DNA of 64,000 bases from NCBI GenBank assembly GCA_946406115.1, contig OX291551.1, forward strand, positions 30,735,381-30,799,380, written 5' to 3'. Below, one piece after another: positions 22,153 to 32,965 of the stretch; within the stretch, counting starts at the first letter, position 1, and the number at the start of each line of letters is the position of its first letter. The notes beneath the pieces were generated by a model. The model did not search any database and was not told the origin of the DNA. It was given only the letters and a program-made list of their open reading frames with translations. The translations under genes were made by a program, and so were the position numbers. The DNA comes from Apoda limacodes (taxonomy: Eukaryota > Arthropoda > Insecta > Lepidoptera > Limacodidae).

Positions 22153-22552
22153 TATTGGGTTTGTTACCTAACACCTGTTGCTTTGCTTTAATGAAAAGTA
22201 AAACAATTTATTTTAAAAGAATAAAATGACACACAAAAACAATTAGAATTAATAAAATGAGAATTAACTAAAAACTTGCTAAAATGATAAAAATGCTTGA
22301 ATTGTAAATATGCTGATTATGCTAAATTGATAATAATTGATAATTGCTGCGAGTACACGCTACAATGCTCGAACATGTACTATTTGATATAATATGATAA
22401 ATAATGGTTTAATTGTAAAAATGCTGATTTTGCTAAATTATTGATAATTGATTATTGATTATTGCTGTGAGCACACGCTACAATGCTCAAACGTGTACTG
22501 GCGCATCGTGTAGAAATGTGCTGACGCCCGCGATGTACGGTTAGACAAAACA
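22153..22552 (-). repeat. BEL/Pao LTR, 3' copy
   Basis: This 400-bp LTR starts TGTT and ends with AATA (from the usual AACA) on the minus strand. It is like 29476-29883 over R and U5 but carries two tandem copies of an about 105-bp unit ('gctg.gag.acacgctacaatgctc.aac.tgtact'). The other LTR has a different segment there. Confidence 0.85.
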
Positions 22553-22734
22553 TGCTGCGCGCCAGGAGATGCGAAAACAAAAACATTACTTATGATTAAA
22601 CTATTAATAAGGAAACAAAAAGATTACTAATGATTAAACTATTAATTAGTGTCAATTCTTAATGTCTCTACTATGAATCACTAATTGCAATATTATCCCG
22701 AAACATTGGTGACTTAGTTTTGTTTTGTTTGTAG

Positions 22735-22952
22735 CTAGTCACCTAAACACTCACTCACATTATCACAAGTTTCACTAACACTATTCACTACACTGTTTCG
22801 GAGAGCCCCGGCCGGCATGCTGACCGGCTCGGAAACTGCCGACGCAGCAGCTCCGCCGCTGCCAGACGCCCTGCCGCCCGCGGCACGGGTGCATCGCCGC
22901 CAGACGTACACAGCACCAACCAGGAATACCGCGCCCAGCAGCACATACGATA
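22735..22952 (-). pseudogene. BEL/Pao env C-terminal part (membrane anchor and tail)
   Basis: The frame is fused to the RT piece at about 22952. It has a hydrophobic membrane-spanning segment of about 17 residues (Y-V-L-L-G-A-V-F-L-V-G), a short basic stop-transfer stretch (W-R-R-C), then a Gly/Ala/Ser-rich cytoplasmic tail ending at 22735. The segment is strikingly GC-rich compared with the rest of the element. It fits a type I envelope anchor by position just before the LTR. The ectodomain part lies separately at 26999-27610. Confidence 0.6.
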
Positions 22953-24551
22953 TTGTATAGTGACTAAAACATTGTTTTATCTTGTTCATTAATTTTGATA
23001 ATAAGTGAGCTCCATACAGCTCCAGTCTGGGCAGCGTCACTTTTTTGCTAGCGGGTACTAGTCGTGTTTTTGCTACCACTAATACCACTTTCGACTGCCC
23101 TCCTACTAATGTTTTGCAATAAATTACACAAGCGTACGCTTTTGTCGAAACGTCACAGAAACCGTGAAGCTCTAAGTGGCTTCCTTCTTTTGTCCCTAGC
23201 CATCTTTCCAGGCTCAATTCGTTGATGTTTTTTAAGTCTGATTTGATGTGTTTCCATTCTACTTTGATTTCTTCTGTCAATGCATCATCCCAGTCAATTT
23301 TAGATAGCCAAACTGTTTGGAATAAAATTTTCAATTTAGTAGTTACTGGGGCCAACCAGCCTAAAGGATCAAATAATTTTGATATATCCGACAAGAGACT
23401 GCGTTCTGTTTCTTTTGAAGATGATAGCTCGATTTTGGGCTGAAAATTAAAGTTGTCTTCTTGTGGATTCCAACGTAAACCCAGAGTTTTTGTAGAATCA
23501 AGCTGTTTAAATTCAAAATTGTCTCCACTGCATTGATTATTTTTCCCGTTTTGTAATAAATTTGGTGAATTAGAGTTCCATTTTCTTAAGTCAAAACCTC
23601 CTGATTTTAATAAACATATTAAATCCTGCTGTAATTTCTTTGCTGACGATAAAGAATGAGCTCCATGAAGCAGATCATCCATGTAGAATGAGTCCTCGAG
23701 AACCTTTACTGCTTCACTGTTGTAATTATGTTTTTCATCTTGTGCCAGCTGTTTTAAGGTCATCATTGCTAAAAATGGCGAACACTTCATACCGTAAGTT
23801 GTAGTACATAATTGAAATTCTTGATATGCTGAGTCAGGAATATCACGCCATATGATCTTTTGAAATATTTGATCCATTTGATCAATAACGATTTGCCTAA
23901 ACATCTTTTCTATATCAGCAGTAAATGCATAATCTTGCTGTTAATTTGGCCCAGAATACATGAGATCATTTAGACTGAACCGGGTAGACGATTTAGCTGA
24001 CGCGTAGAAAAACACAACTCTTAATGACGTAGTCGTTGAGTCTTCACGCCGAACACAATGGTGCGGTAAATAGTACTCAGGTTTCATATTACTTGTAGTT
24101 GGTTTCATGTGTTTTAGACTTAGGCCCAGACTTAGGTATTCATCTATAAAAAATTTGTAATCTATCTTGATATCTTGATGTTTTAAAAGTTTTCGTTCCA
24201 GCTGCCGAAATTGCGCAATAGCCAATGATTTGGTATTTCTTAATTTTTCTGATAAATCAGGTTTAAATGGAATCGATACTTGATACCTGCCCTCTTTGTC
24301 TCGGGTCGTCGTTTTCTTGTAAAAATTTACACAATACTGATCTTCTACTGATAAGTCTCTTTCTCTGAAATATTTTCAATTTGCCAAAATTTTTGAATTT
24401 GATCAATGTTGTTAAAGACTATATTGCATTGAAAAGTGTTCGTACTTCCCCAAAGTATCCACCCCAGGTGAGTTTGTTGAGCTATAGGCGATGAATCTTC
24501 TCTACAGATGCCCTCCAAAATAATCTGAGAGTAAACATCTGCACCTAACAA
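22953..24551 (-). pseudogene. BEL/Pao reverse transcriptase (pol, 5' part of RNase H)
   Basis: The pieces 24551-24345, 24225-23941 and 23904-22953 follow each other, with a stop at 23941-23943 between two in-frame parts. Features are L-G-A-D-V-Y (Pao polyprotein), the Y-M-D-D catalytic box near 23685 and the L-F-D-P-L-G-W motif typical of Pao RT. The stretch ends in L-P-R-L-E-L-Y-G-A, the start of RNase H. It breaks after C-F-S-H-Y, the same word with which the other half begins at 29424, so both halves share about 20 bp at this breakpoint. Confidence 0.85.
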
Positions 24552-24590
24552 AATATCAACAGGTCGGCTGATATTGAAATTCGGGTCTGC

Positions 24591-24950
24591 TTAATTAATT
24601 TTCTCCAAATATGACCAATTTGGTTTGGTGAAAGTTTGATTAGGTAGATTTTTGATAAGATTCTGCATTATAAAAGCGTCGGTGCTAAATGTGAAACTGT
24701 CATTAATAGACTTGCATGTTATATTGACAAGTCCCTTGCAGCTACTTTCTTTGGTTCCTACTCCTGATATAGAACCTTTGCAGCTTCTTCTAGGAAGTGC
24801 TAAGAGTTGAGCAGCCCTCTCTGAGATAAGAGATACCTGTGACCCTTGGTCTACAATACAGCGCATGGTTTTGTAAGTGTCGTCACCAGCACGTACTTTA
24901 ATCATTGCTGTTACTAACAAAATCTCGGTCAGGTCACTCTGTTGAGACAC
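24591..24950 (-). pseudogene. BEL/Pao protease
   Basis: The frame has C-I-V-D-Q-G-S-Q-V-S-L-I, an aspartic-protease active site with Gln after the Asp as seen in Pao elements, and the I-S-G-V-G loop downstream. It ends at a stop at 24591 before the RT piece. The upstream zinc-binding gag end overlaps it slightly. Confidence 0.8.
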
Positions 24951-26702
24951 GTGTGAGTTAGTGAGTTATTGTTGACGTTTTGCTGATAGGTTTCTGACCT
25001 CGATAATTTTGCTGTCGACGATGGGCCGTGTGTCGGATTATGATGCTGCACAAATGCCTCGTGTAGCGCCGTGTTGTGAAATCCATTGCATTCTCTGCAT
25101 CTTTTATTAGATATGTATATTTTTCTACTATGGTTATACAAACAATTAGGACACAGATTCAAGCTTACAGCAGTTTTACGTTTTGTTGATCGCGACATGC
25201 TTAAAAATTGTGAGCAGAAAAATACTCCGTGATCATTATTGCACAGTGGGCATTTATATTTTGTAAGGTTTTGTTATTTGAAATAGCTGTTTTGCTCATG
25301 TTATTTGCTCGTTGCGATATCTGTCCCAATTTACGATTAATGTTTAAAGATTGCGAAATGTCAGTTGCCATGCGACTACTAGAGAAAAATTGCCTTAATT
25401 ATTTCGGGTTTTGATATGAAGTTTTCTGATATTGATTATAGTTTAATACATTGTTTTTAAAATAATTATTATAGTCTTGTTTTTTACGAGACGCTTCCAT
25501 GGAAGTTAATTTATTTTCGAGAAACTCCATAAAATCTTTTAATTTCGGCAGTTCTCTCGGTTGTTTTAAAGACTGCACATATTCTTTGTATGTGTCAGTA
25601 TCTAATTTTTGAGACAACATATCCACAAGTAGCGGATCCCAACTGCTAATATCAATACCTAAATTTTTTATGGCATTTAGACTTTCTGCTGTACTGTCAT
25701 GTATACGCTTAATATGAACGATTGACGGTTGATTGACTATAGGTATATTTAAGATAATATTTATGTGAGATGAAAATATCAATTTTTTGTTATTATACCT
25801 GTGATTAAGTATGTCCCAACAAATATCATAATTATTAGAACTGATTTGCAAGTGCTGTATTAAACGCTCAGCTTCTCCTCTAACTTTACTGTTAAGAAAC
25901 TGCATCTTCTGAGGTTTAGATATCGACCGATTTTAATGTATAGTTTCTGAAAATAAGTCTCTGAATGGAACCCACTGATTATATTTGCCAGAAAATACAA
26001 GAATGTCAAGTGTTGGAGTCGACTTTTCTTGATATGTTACAGAACATATCTTTTTATTTATTTCTTTTTTAATGTTTTGATATGTATGTTCATGTTTTGA
26101 AAATGTCGACTCATATAATACATCTGATCCGCCTTATTCATTGTCTATCTCCCAGTGCAGTGCATCGATTGCTGACCATCTAGACTGCAAAGTGTGGAGT
26201 AAATCTTGCAACTCCCACTTATCACCATCTGCCTCCAAATGTATGTTAGACACCGTCCTTTGAAAAGCTTTAAAATTGCTACACTGTTTTTTGAGCATGT
26301 TTTTTACCTTATCCGTTTTAACATGAGAATTACCCGCTTGTGACTGCTGAGAAGAAAATGATGGTGCTGACAGAGGAGTTGCTGGTTTTAAAATTGGAGT
26401 TGATGGTCTTGTTTCAACCCTATCAGAACTGTAACTCTGCATTACTGTTTTTGCAAGGTTATAAACTTCGAATGCCTGTTCATAATGCTTTTCTGTTAAG
26501 TATGTATACTAACTCCGATTTCACATAACTGACGGTGATTCGTTTGATACTCGTTCCAATACGATTCTAAGGTGTCTAAACGTCTTTTAATGCTATCGGC
26601 TGTTTTTCGATCAGACCCGTCTTTTTAAAGTTACTAAGGAGCTGTTTCATTGCTCCCACAATTTGACACAATTTGACATTGTCCAGCCAAAAGATCTTCC
26701 AT
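24929..26702 (-). pseudogene. BEL/Pao gag
   Basis: Gag starts at the ATG 26702-26700. A 10-bp tandem duplication (TGTCAAATTG twice, around 26670-26690) shifts the frame a few codons later. Pieces follow at 26442-26134, 25905-25399 and 25198-24929. The middle piece carries the Pao gag signature W-V-P-F-R-D-L-F near 25970. The last has a C-P-N-C ... C-R-E-C ... H zinc-binding pattern. Several stops make it non-functional. Confidence 0.8.
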
Positions 26703-26960
26703 ATTGATAACAAAAAAACAAGATAAAAATGGAAAGATCTTACTTTTCGGTGTCTTCTTTGTTTGCTTACTGTGGTCGCTCTGATGCTCTGCTGCTGCTT
26801 TACTGTTGCTGCTTACTGCTGCTGCTTACTGCCGCTGGGCGGTTGCTCGCTGATAGGACCTTGATGGTTGTGTTGAGGTGAACTGCTTTGATTATTGTCC
26901 GTAAAAGGCTACTGATTCACTTGTACGCGATTAGTCCTGTTTTTAACCAAACCGTGCACT

Positions 26961-27000
26961 AGATTAAAAACTCGAAGGACCATAAAGATGTTGGGTTTGT
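26961..27000 (-). repeat. truncated BEL/Pao LTR end and primer-site region between the two halves
   Basis: The last about 15-20 bases of the LTR plus the following 'tctttatggtccttcgag' recur here exactly as at 29457-29490. They lie between the env piece and the gag leader. The join with env has the short shared word TTAACAAAC, so a microhomology-type deletion is likely. Confidence 0.8.
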
Positions 27001-27620
27001 TAATTTTTCTAGTGAATTTGAATGTTGAGATATTAATTTATGTTGCTAATTTACTGAAAATTCGGTTCGTTTTATTATATTATATTCAGCTTCAACTATT
27101 GATGTCTGGTTCTGAAATAAAAGTGCTAAATGCTTCTCGTTTTCTCTCACAAGAGAAATGTCCTTTCTGTATTGTTCGGCGAATTGATCGTCCAATACTC
27201 CGAAGAGGTCATGTGCGAGATATCCGACACCGTTGATAAGCCCACGGCGCCGCCGTCGCGTGCGTGTATTTTGCTGACCGACCAGCATGATACGATTAAA
27301 GTACTCGAGCTCATTGTAACTATGATGTAATTGTAGTAACAATGCGTCACAGTGTGATTGACCTCTTATATCGTTACATATGTTTCTCATATGTTCCAGG
27401 TATTTACTTATGGTTTTCGATCCTTCCCTATAAGGTTTCATATTGTAGTACACTATTAATTTCCAATCATCTCGAATTAATTTCATGTTCGCAAAGGGAG
27501 TCAAAGTATAGGGATTGATTATCAGGTAATAATGAAATATTGTATGAGGCGTGAGTAGTTGATAAGATGGATAAGAAAAATATCCATGAAATTGCTAAAG
27601 CGGGAAAACTAGGTTTTGGT
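26999..27620 (-). pseudogene. BEL/Pao env, F-type fusion-protein-like ectodomain (partial)
   Basis: A hydrophobic signal-peptide-like segment near 27580-27535 opens the gene. After a frameshift the frame 27504-27046 follows. It contains a polybasic furin-like site (27241-27264) followed directly by a hydrophobic Gly-rich fusion-peptide-like stretch, then long heptad-type helices. This order matches the envelope fusion proteins shared by errantiviruses and baculoviruses (F type). A stop at about 27046 is passed in frame by a little more coiled coil before the break at 26999. The anchor is missing here. The gene is disrupted and cannot yield a complete envelope. Confidence 0.7.
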
Positions 27621-27761
27621 TGTTGGGAATTTGATTGACTACGGGAAGGAGTTTGCGGTATCTTTTCTTTTAAGTTTTCGCTGCTGCTGATTTGATCTAG
27701 AGGTAAGATCGATAGTTTTGTAACAGGTCGTTTAATGTATCCTGTTTTTGTTTTTAGGTGA

Positions 27762-29451
27762 CTACTCTGGCGTAACCACTTTTCCAGGATGAACATCTGT
27801 GACTCTTCCCATAGCCCACTTGCCCCTGGGCAGGTTGTCATCTTGAATAGTAACCAAATATCCTATTTCAATATTACTTTTTGCTGTTAGCCATTTACTT
27901 CTTGTGTTTAATTGGCTTAAATATTCGGTTTTGAACCTTTTCCAGATATCTTTGAATATCTTGTCAATATGTTGCCATCTTGTCCTGGCATCAAGTGGTT
28001 TTTCTATGACAGATAATTCTGCTCTTCCTGTCAAAAAATGTGCTGGCGTTAAAAAGTCAATATCTTCGACATCTTCTGTCAAAGGACACAGAGGTCTAGA
28101 GTTAAGACATGCTTCTAGTTGTGTAAGTTATGTGGAGTATTCTTCGAAGGTTAGTTTTTGCTCTCCTATCACTCGTTTTAGGTGATGTTTGAGACTTCTC
28201 ACTGCTCTCTCACAAAGTCCTCCGAAGGCCATGAAGGGGCGTTGAAATGCCATTCAGGATTTAAGATTTCTTATCACATTTGATATCCATCTTGAATAAT
28301 TTTTGCTGAGGCTACAAAATTGGTTCCGTTGTCACTGTACATATGACGAGTTCCTCTCCTGTAAGCCATCTTACGAATGGCTGCTAAAAATGCTGAAGAC
28401 GTAAAATCTGATACAAGCTCCAAGTGTACAGCTTTTGTAGCCATGCATACAAACACTACGATGTATCCTTTCGTAGTCTTAATCCCACGACCCTTATTTG
28501 CTTTTATATATATGAATTACATCTTGCTTCTGATAAATCTTCCATTAATGGATTTTGCTTGTATGGATTATGACGGCGACATTTTACACATAGCCTGAGT
28601 TGCTTTGTTGTTGCTCGGTTCCCACCGATAATCCAGTATTTTTGTCTAATAAATGCTGACGTTACCCGTGGTCCACCATGATATGTAAGTTTTTGGGCGT
28701 GGTCTATAATTAACTTGGTCAAATTGCCACTATGCGGTAAAATAATAGGATGATTCATGTTCATGCTAATACATGCGTTTTTTAATCGCCCGCCAACTCT
28801 CAAAACGCCATCTTCGTCTAAAAATGGATTTTAATTCAAAATTTTGCTTTTTGTACTGATTTGTTGTTTATTCAGTAAATCCGTTATGTCGTCTGCAAAT
28901 TCAGTGCGTTAAACATACTGTACAATTTTGGTTTTGGCGTATTTCAGTTCTTTTATCGTGAGATAAGATGGTTGATGTTTACTTTTCTTTGAAATAAATC
29001 TGATGATCCATGCTAATATTCTAACTACTCTTGTAAATGTGCTATTTTTACATAATAACAAGTTGATTATGCTGTCGTCACCGTTTTGATTAACTACACA
29101 AGTTTGTTTTATTTTCTTCAATTCTTGATTTGTTTGGAAAAAAGGACGTTCTTTTGCTTCGTCCTTGAAGGTTGACGACCAAGCTGGTCTGTTCCACCAC
29201 AAAGTATGTGCCTTTACTTGAGTGCTTGTAAGGCCTCTCGTCGTACTATCTGCAGGGTTTTCTTCTGATTTCAAGTACTGCCAGCAATCTGAAGGCATAA
29301 CAAAAGTAATCTGACTGACTCTGTTCGCTACAAAAGGTTTCCATCTCGCTGGATCTCCCTGTATCCAATACAAAGCTGCTGTTGAGTCGCTCCAACCATA
29401 TAATTTAATTGCATAGTGGCTAAAACATTCATATATAGGTCGCTGGTTCAA
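27762..29451 (-). pseudogene. BEL/Pao RNase H and integrase
   Basis: The part 29451-28909 holds RNase H (Y-G-W-S-D-S-T-A-A-L with catalytic Asp, then E-E-N-P-A-D). Next come the integrase zinc-binding region (28803-28504; H-P-I-I-L-P and a C-V-K-C pair), the core (28456-28274; S-D-N-G-T-N-F) and the C-terminal Pao domain (28082-27762; L-T-P-A-H-F-L-T-G-R and P-R-G-K-W). Stops interrupt it at 28909 and near 28830. The core segment expected to hold the first catalytic Asp, between 28504 and 28456, is deleted. Confidence 0.85.
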
Positions 29452-29475
29452 ATTCGGCTCGAAGGACCATAAAGA

Positions 29476-29883
29476 TGTTGGGTTTGTTACCTAACACCTT
29501 GCTTTGCTTTAATGACAGAAGTTGATAAGTAAAACAATTTATTTTAAAAGGATAAAATGACACACAAAAACAATTAAAATTAATAAAATGAGAATAACTT
29601 AAAAACTTGCTAAAATGATCAAAATGCTTAAATTGTAAATATGCTGATTATACTAAATTGATAATTGCTGCGAGTACAATGCTCGAACATGTACTATTTG
29701 ATATAATATGATAAAAAATAGTTTAATTGTAAAAATGCTGATTTTGCTAAATTATTGATAATTGATTATTGATTATTCGGAATATAGGCTTCGGAACGTA
29801 AATGTTTCCGGATTATAAGAAACGCATTGTGTTGAAAAATATATAAATAAAAATATGACCGCGATGTACGGTTACACCGAACA
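29476..29883 (-). repeat. BEL/Pao LTR, 5' copy
   Basis: This is a 408-bp LTR, TGTT...AACA on the minus strand. The downstream primer-site region (29457-29475) runs straight into RNase H, so gag, protease and RT are missing from this half. U3 has an about 80-bp segment ('cggaatataggcttcgg...') not found in the other LTR. Confidence 0.85.
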
Positions 29884-30851
29884 GTAAGTCAATTACAGAA
29901 ATTTGTGCCAAATTTCCCGAAATTTTTTTTTAGAAGGTGACAAATTAGGTGTTAATAATATTTACGAGCAGACAATATCTATCAAACCAGGTTCAGAAAT
30001 TCAATTCACTAGGGACTATAGACTTCCTTACTCACAACGAGCTGAGATAAAAAAGCAATTAGATGAAATGTTAAAGCAAAGAATAATAGAACCCATTAAA
30101 TCTTCTTGGTCGTCTCCCATGCTACTAGTACCAAAAAATATGACAAAACCGGCAAAAACAATGGAGTCTTGTTATAGACTATCGTAAAGTAAACAATTGT
30201 TTAATAGATGACAAATATCCACTACCAAACATAGCTGATATTTTAGACTCATTGTCAGGATGTGTATATTTTAGTCACCTAGATTTAAAATCTGGATTTT
30301 ATCAAAATAGTTTGTCCGAAGACAGTCGACAGTATACAGCTTTTAAGCCTGGTACTCTACGCATGACACGCACTGCTCAAGGCCTAAAAGTTTCTGCAAA
30401 CGCATTTTCCAGAATAATGAATCTCGCCATGTCTGGTCTATCATATGACAAATGCCTTCTCTATACAGACGATTTGTGCGTTATAGGCAAAAATTTACTA
30501 GATCACAATAAAAATCTCATTGGTGTTTTCAGTAGACTTCGAAAGGTTAATTTAAAATTAAATATTTCTAAATGCACATTCCTACAGAAGGAAATGTTAT
30601 ATTTAGGCCATGTCGTATCAGAAAAAGGGGTTTTACTAGACCCAGAAAAAATTAGAGTAGTCAAAGAGTATCCTATACCTAGCAACGCGGATGAGGTAAG
30701 AAGATTCATCGCGTTTGCTAATTACTACAGAAAATTTATTCCAAATTTTGCGAAAATGTCACAACCTTTAAATCTTTTATTAAAAAAAATTGAATTATTA
30801 AGAAAACAGAAAATTGCCAAAATTCCTTTCAATCGCTTAAGCAAAAACTAA
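29884..30851 (+). pseudogene. gypsy reverse transcriptase
   Basis: The frame resumes directly after the BEL/Pao element. It has R-D-Y-R-L-P-Y-S, then P-I-K-S-S-W-S-S-P. A frameshift near 30155 follows, then L-D-L-K-S-G motif A near 30280, the Y-T-D-D catalytic box at 30462-30473 and the L-G-H-V-V and F-A-N-Y-Y-R-K-F-I motifs. The frame is lost again near 30800 before RNase H. Confidence 0.9.
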
Positions 30852-30865
30852 TCAGTCACCCTGTT

Positions 30866-31345
30866 TTGCAGTACCCTGACTTTAAAGACGAATTTATTTT
30901 AGAAACTGATGCTTCCAAATATGCGATAGGTTCTGTCCTAATGAATACCAATAGGCAACCTGTTGCCTACGAGTCACGGTCCTTGAATCCAGCAGAAATA
31001 AATTACCCAGTGATTGAGAAAGAATTATTGTCGATTGTATGGAGTGTCAAACACTTTCGACCGTATCTGTACGGTACGAAATTCAAAATTTATACAGACC
31101 ACAGACCTTTGGTATACGTATTCGGCATTAAAGATCCTTCTAGGAGGCTAATGAAGCTTAGATTATCTCTAGAAGAATACGGTTTCTCAATAGAATACCT
31201 GAAACGCTCGTCCAACAGCGCATCTGACGCTCTTAGTAGAATAGTAATCACAAGTGACGATCTTAAGCAAATAAATGACAACATTTTGTGTGTTATGACG
31301 AGAGCACAAAAAAAAAGCGGAACAGACAAATGTAAGTCCCGGTAG
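30866..31345 (+). pseudogene. gypsy RNase H
   Basis: The open stretch contains L-E-T-D-A-S-K-Y-A-I-G (catalytic Asp), N-Y-P-V-I-E-K-E (catalytic Glu), T-D-H-R-P-L (Asp) and N-S-A-S-D-A-L-S-R, all the landmarks of Ty3/gypsy RNase H. It is intact in itself but begins without an ATG because it is part of pol. Confidence 0.9.
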
Positions 31346-31364
31346 TAATAATGACCAAAATACG

Positions 31365-32748
31365 GTGTCAAAAGATGTCCCCAAGGTAGTAGAAATTAGT
31401 AAAAAATCAACTGACTTATGTGATTTAAGATTTGTTACAGAAATAGGTTTTAAAAAATTTTGTAGAAATAAAATGGTAACAAATGAAAATAGTACATTCG
31501 CGTACATAAAGGATAGTAACACTATATTAATAAAACCGAATTCTCAATCAAAATCAAAAACCCAGGGGAATTTTTGAGAGAATTAGGTAAATTTTGTAGT
31601 AAGTTAAATATTACAGAAGTATGCTACATACATGAAAAATTACAACGGCATAAAAATTTCATAAAATTATTAGTAAATGCTATGAAAGTTGAAATAAACT
31701 ATCAAGCTCCACGTTTATGTATTTTAAAAGATGTCAAAAGAATTTATGAAAAATATGACAAACATTTCATTTTAAATGACTTTCATATTTTACCAACATG
31801 TGGTCACGCTGGTGTCAATCGCATGTTAAATAATATAAAGAAATATTATTTTTGGTCAAATATGGCTAAAGACGTAGAATCTTTTGTAAATAGGTGTAAA
31901 AATGTCAAAAACAAAAGTATACAAAACAAATAAAAATGCCATTACAAATCACTACTACATCAAACAGTACTTTTGAAAAACTGTTTTTAGATATAGTTGG
32001 CCCATTAGACAAGGATAACTTAGGTAATTCTTATATCTTAACAATGCAGTGCGACCTATCTAAATATGTTATTGCACCACCCCTTATTTCTAAATCTGCC
32101 ACTGAAGTCGCACAAGGGTTAGTAAATAAATTGATTCTAATTTATGATAAGCGTTCAGTTATTTTGTCCGACCTAGGTCAAGAATTTAATGCTTATGTTT
32201 TTAAGGAAGTATGCAAAATTTTAAAAATAAAAGCTTCGCCATCCACAGTTTATCGCCATCAAACTATAGGTAGTTTAGAAAATTCTCATAAAAACTTTGG
32301 AGCATTTTTACGAATTCAAACCGAAAATAATTTCGAAAACTGGGGATCTTGGGTTCCTTTTTGGGCATTTTCGTATAACACTACAGTACATAGTGACACA
32401 AATTACACCCCATACGAATTAGTTTTTGGAAAAAAATGTTTATTACCATCAAACCTGTCAGGAAAAAGGGTAAACCCATTATATAATTTCGAAAATTATA
32501 CAGCAGAACTTAAATATAGATTACAGAAATCTCAAAAGGTTGCGCGACAGTACCTTATAAATAAAAAACATGTTTCCAAATCGTATTACGTTACATATAC
32601 GAGTCCCGTTACGTATACACCAGGAGACAAAATTTTGGTCAAAAATGAAACTGGCGAAAAGATCGACCCATTATATCATGGGCCATATGTTGTCACAAGA
32701 GATTTGTCAACTAATGTTGAAATAATTAGAGAGAAGGAGAGTGGGTAG
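31365..32748 (+). pseudogene. gypsy integrase
   Basis: The integrase zinc-binding region is at 31780-31930 (H-I-L-P-T-C-G-H-A-G with a downstream Cys pair). One base appears lost from an A-run near 31905, shifting the frame. The core follows in 31936-32748 with the three acidic residues in place: L-F-L-D-I-V-G, L-S-D-L-G-Q-E-F and S-L-E-N-S-H. The end (Y-T-P-G-D-K-I-L-V and Y-H-G-P-Y-V-V) is the usual C-terminal domain. No env is seen after it. Confidence 0.88.
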
Positions 32749-32935
32749 AAGTTCCTACGAGCAACAGGTATTTTATGTCGAAGTGACAAAAAAATAGAAT
32801 AATAATTAATTTAATGCAGTATAAGTGCAAAAGAATATTTATTGTGACGAAAATATTGATTTGAAGTTCTTACCTTATACGTACACAATAAAAGGAAAAA
32901 TCACTAAATAAAAAAAACTGAATTTTGTACGTATT
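32749..32935 (+). other. gypsy 3' non-coding sequence before the PHD-finger LINE
   Basis: This AT-rich sequence after the integrase has no coding signal. It is cut by the LINE insertion, and sequence after 37727 is taken as its continuation. Confidence 0.5.
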
Positions 32936-32965
32936 AATTATAACGTATAACCACTACACAAAAAT

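Larger units (their letters stand above)
22148..29888 (-). mobile_element. BEL/Pao retrotransposon with permuted internal order, flanked by GTAAG duplication
   Basis: The element occupies 22153-29883 and is flanked by GTAAG (22148-22152 and 29884-29888), a 5-bp target duplication inside gypsy pol. Read 5' to 3' on the minus strand, the order is LTR (29883-29476), RNase H, integrase, env N-terminal part, about 25 bp of LTR end with primer-site region, gag, protease, RT, env membrane anchor, LTR (22552-22153). A normal element would read LTR-gag-PR-RT-RH-IN-env-LTR. The two halves are complementary: what the first lacks the second mostly has. An unequal-exchange dimer with later deletions, or template switching, could explain it. 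Confidence 0.85.

Noticed and set aside
22735..23904. A single 389-residue BEL protein as a real RT-envelope fusion gene
   Set aside because: The frame is open only by chance across a deletion. The rest of pol and the env ectodomain are missing from this half.
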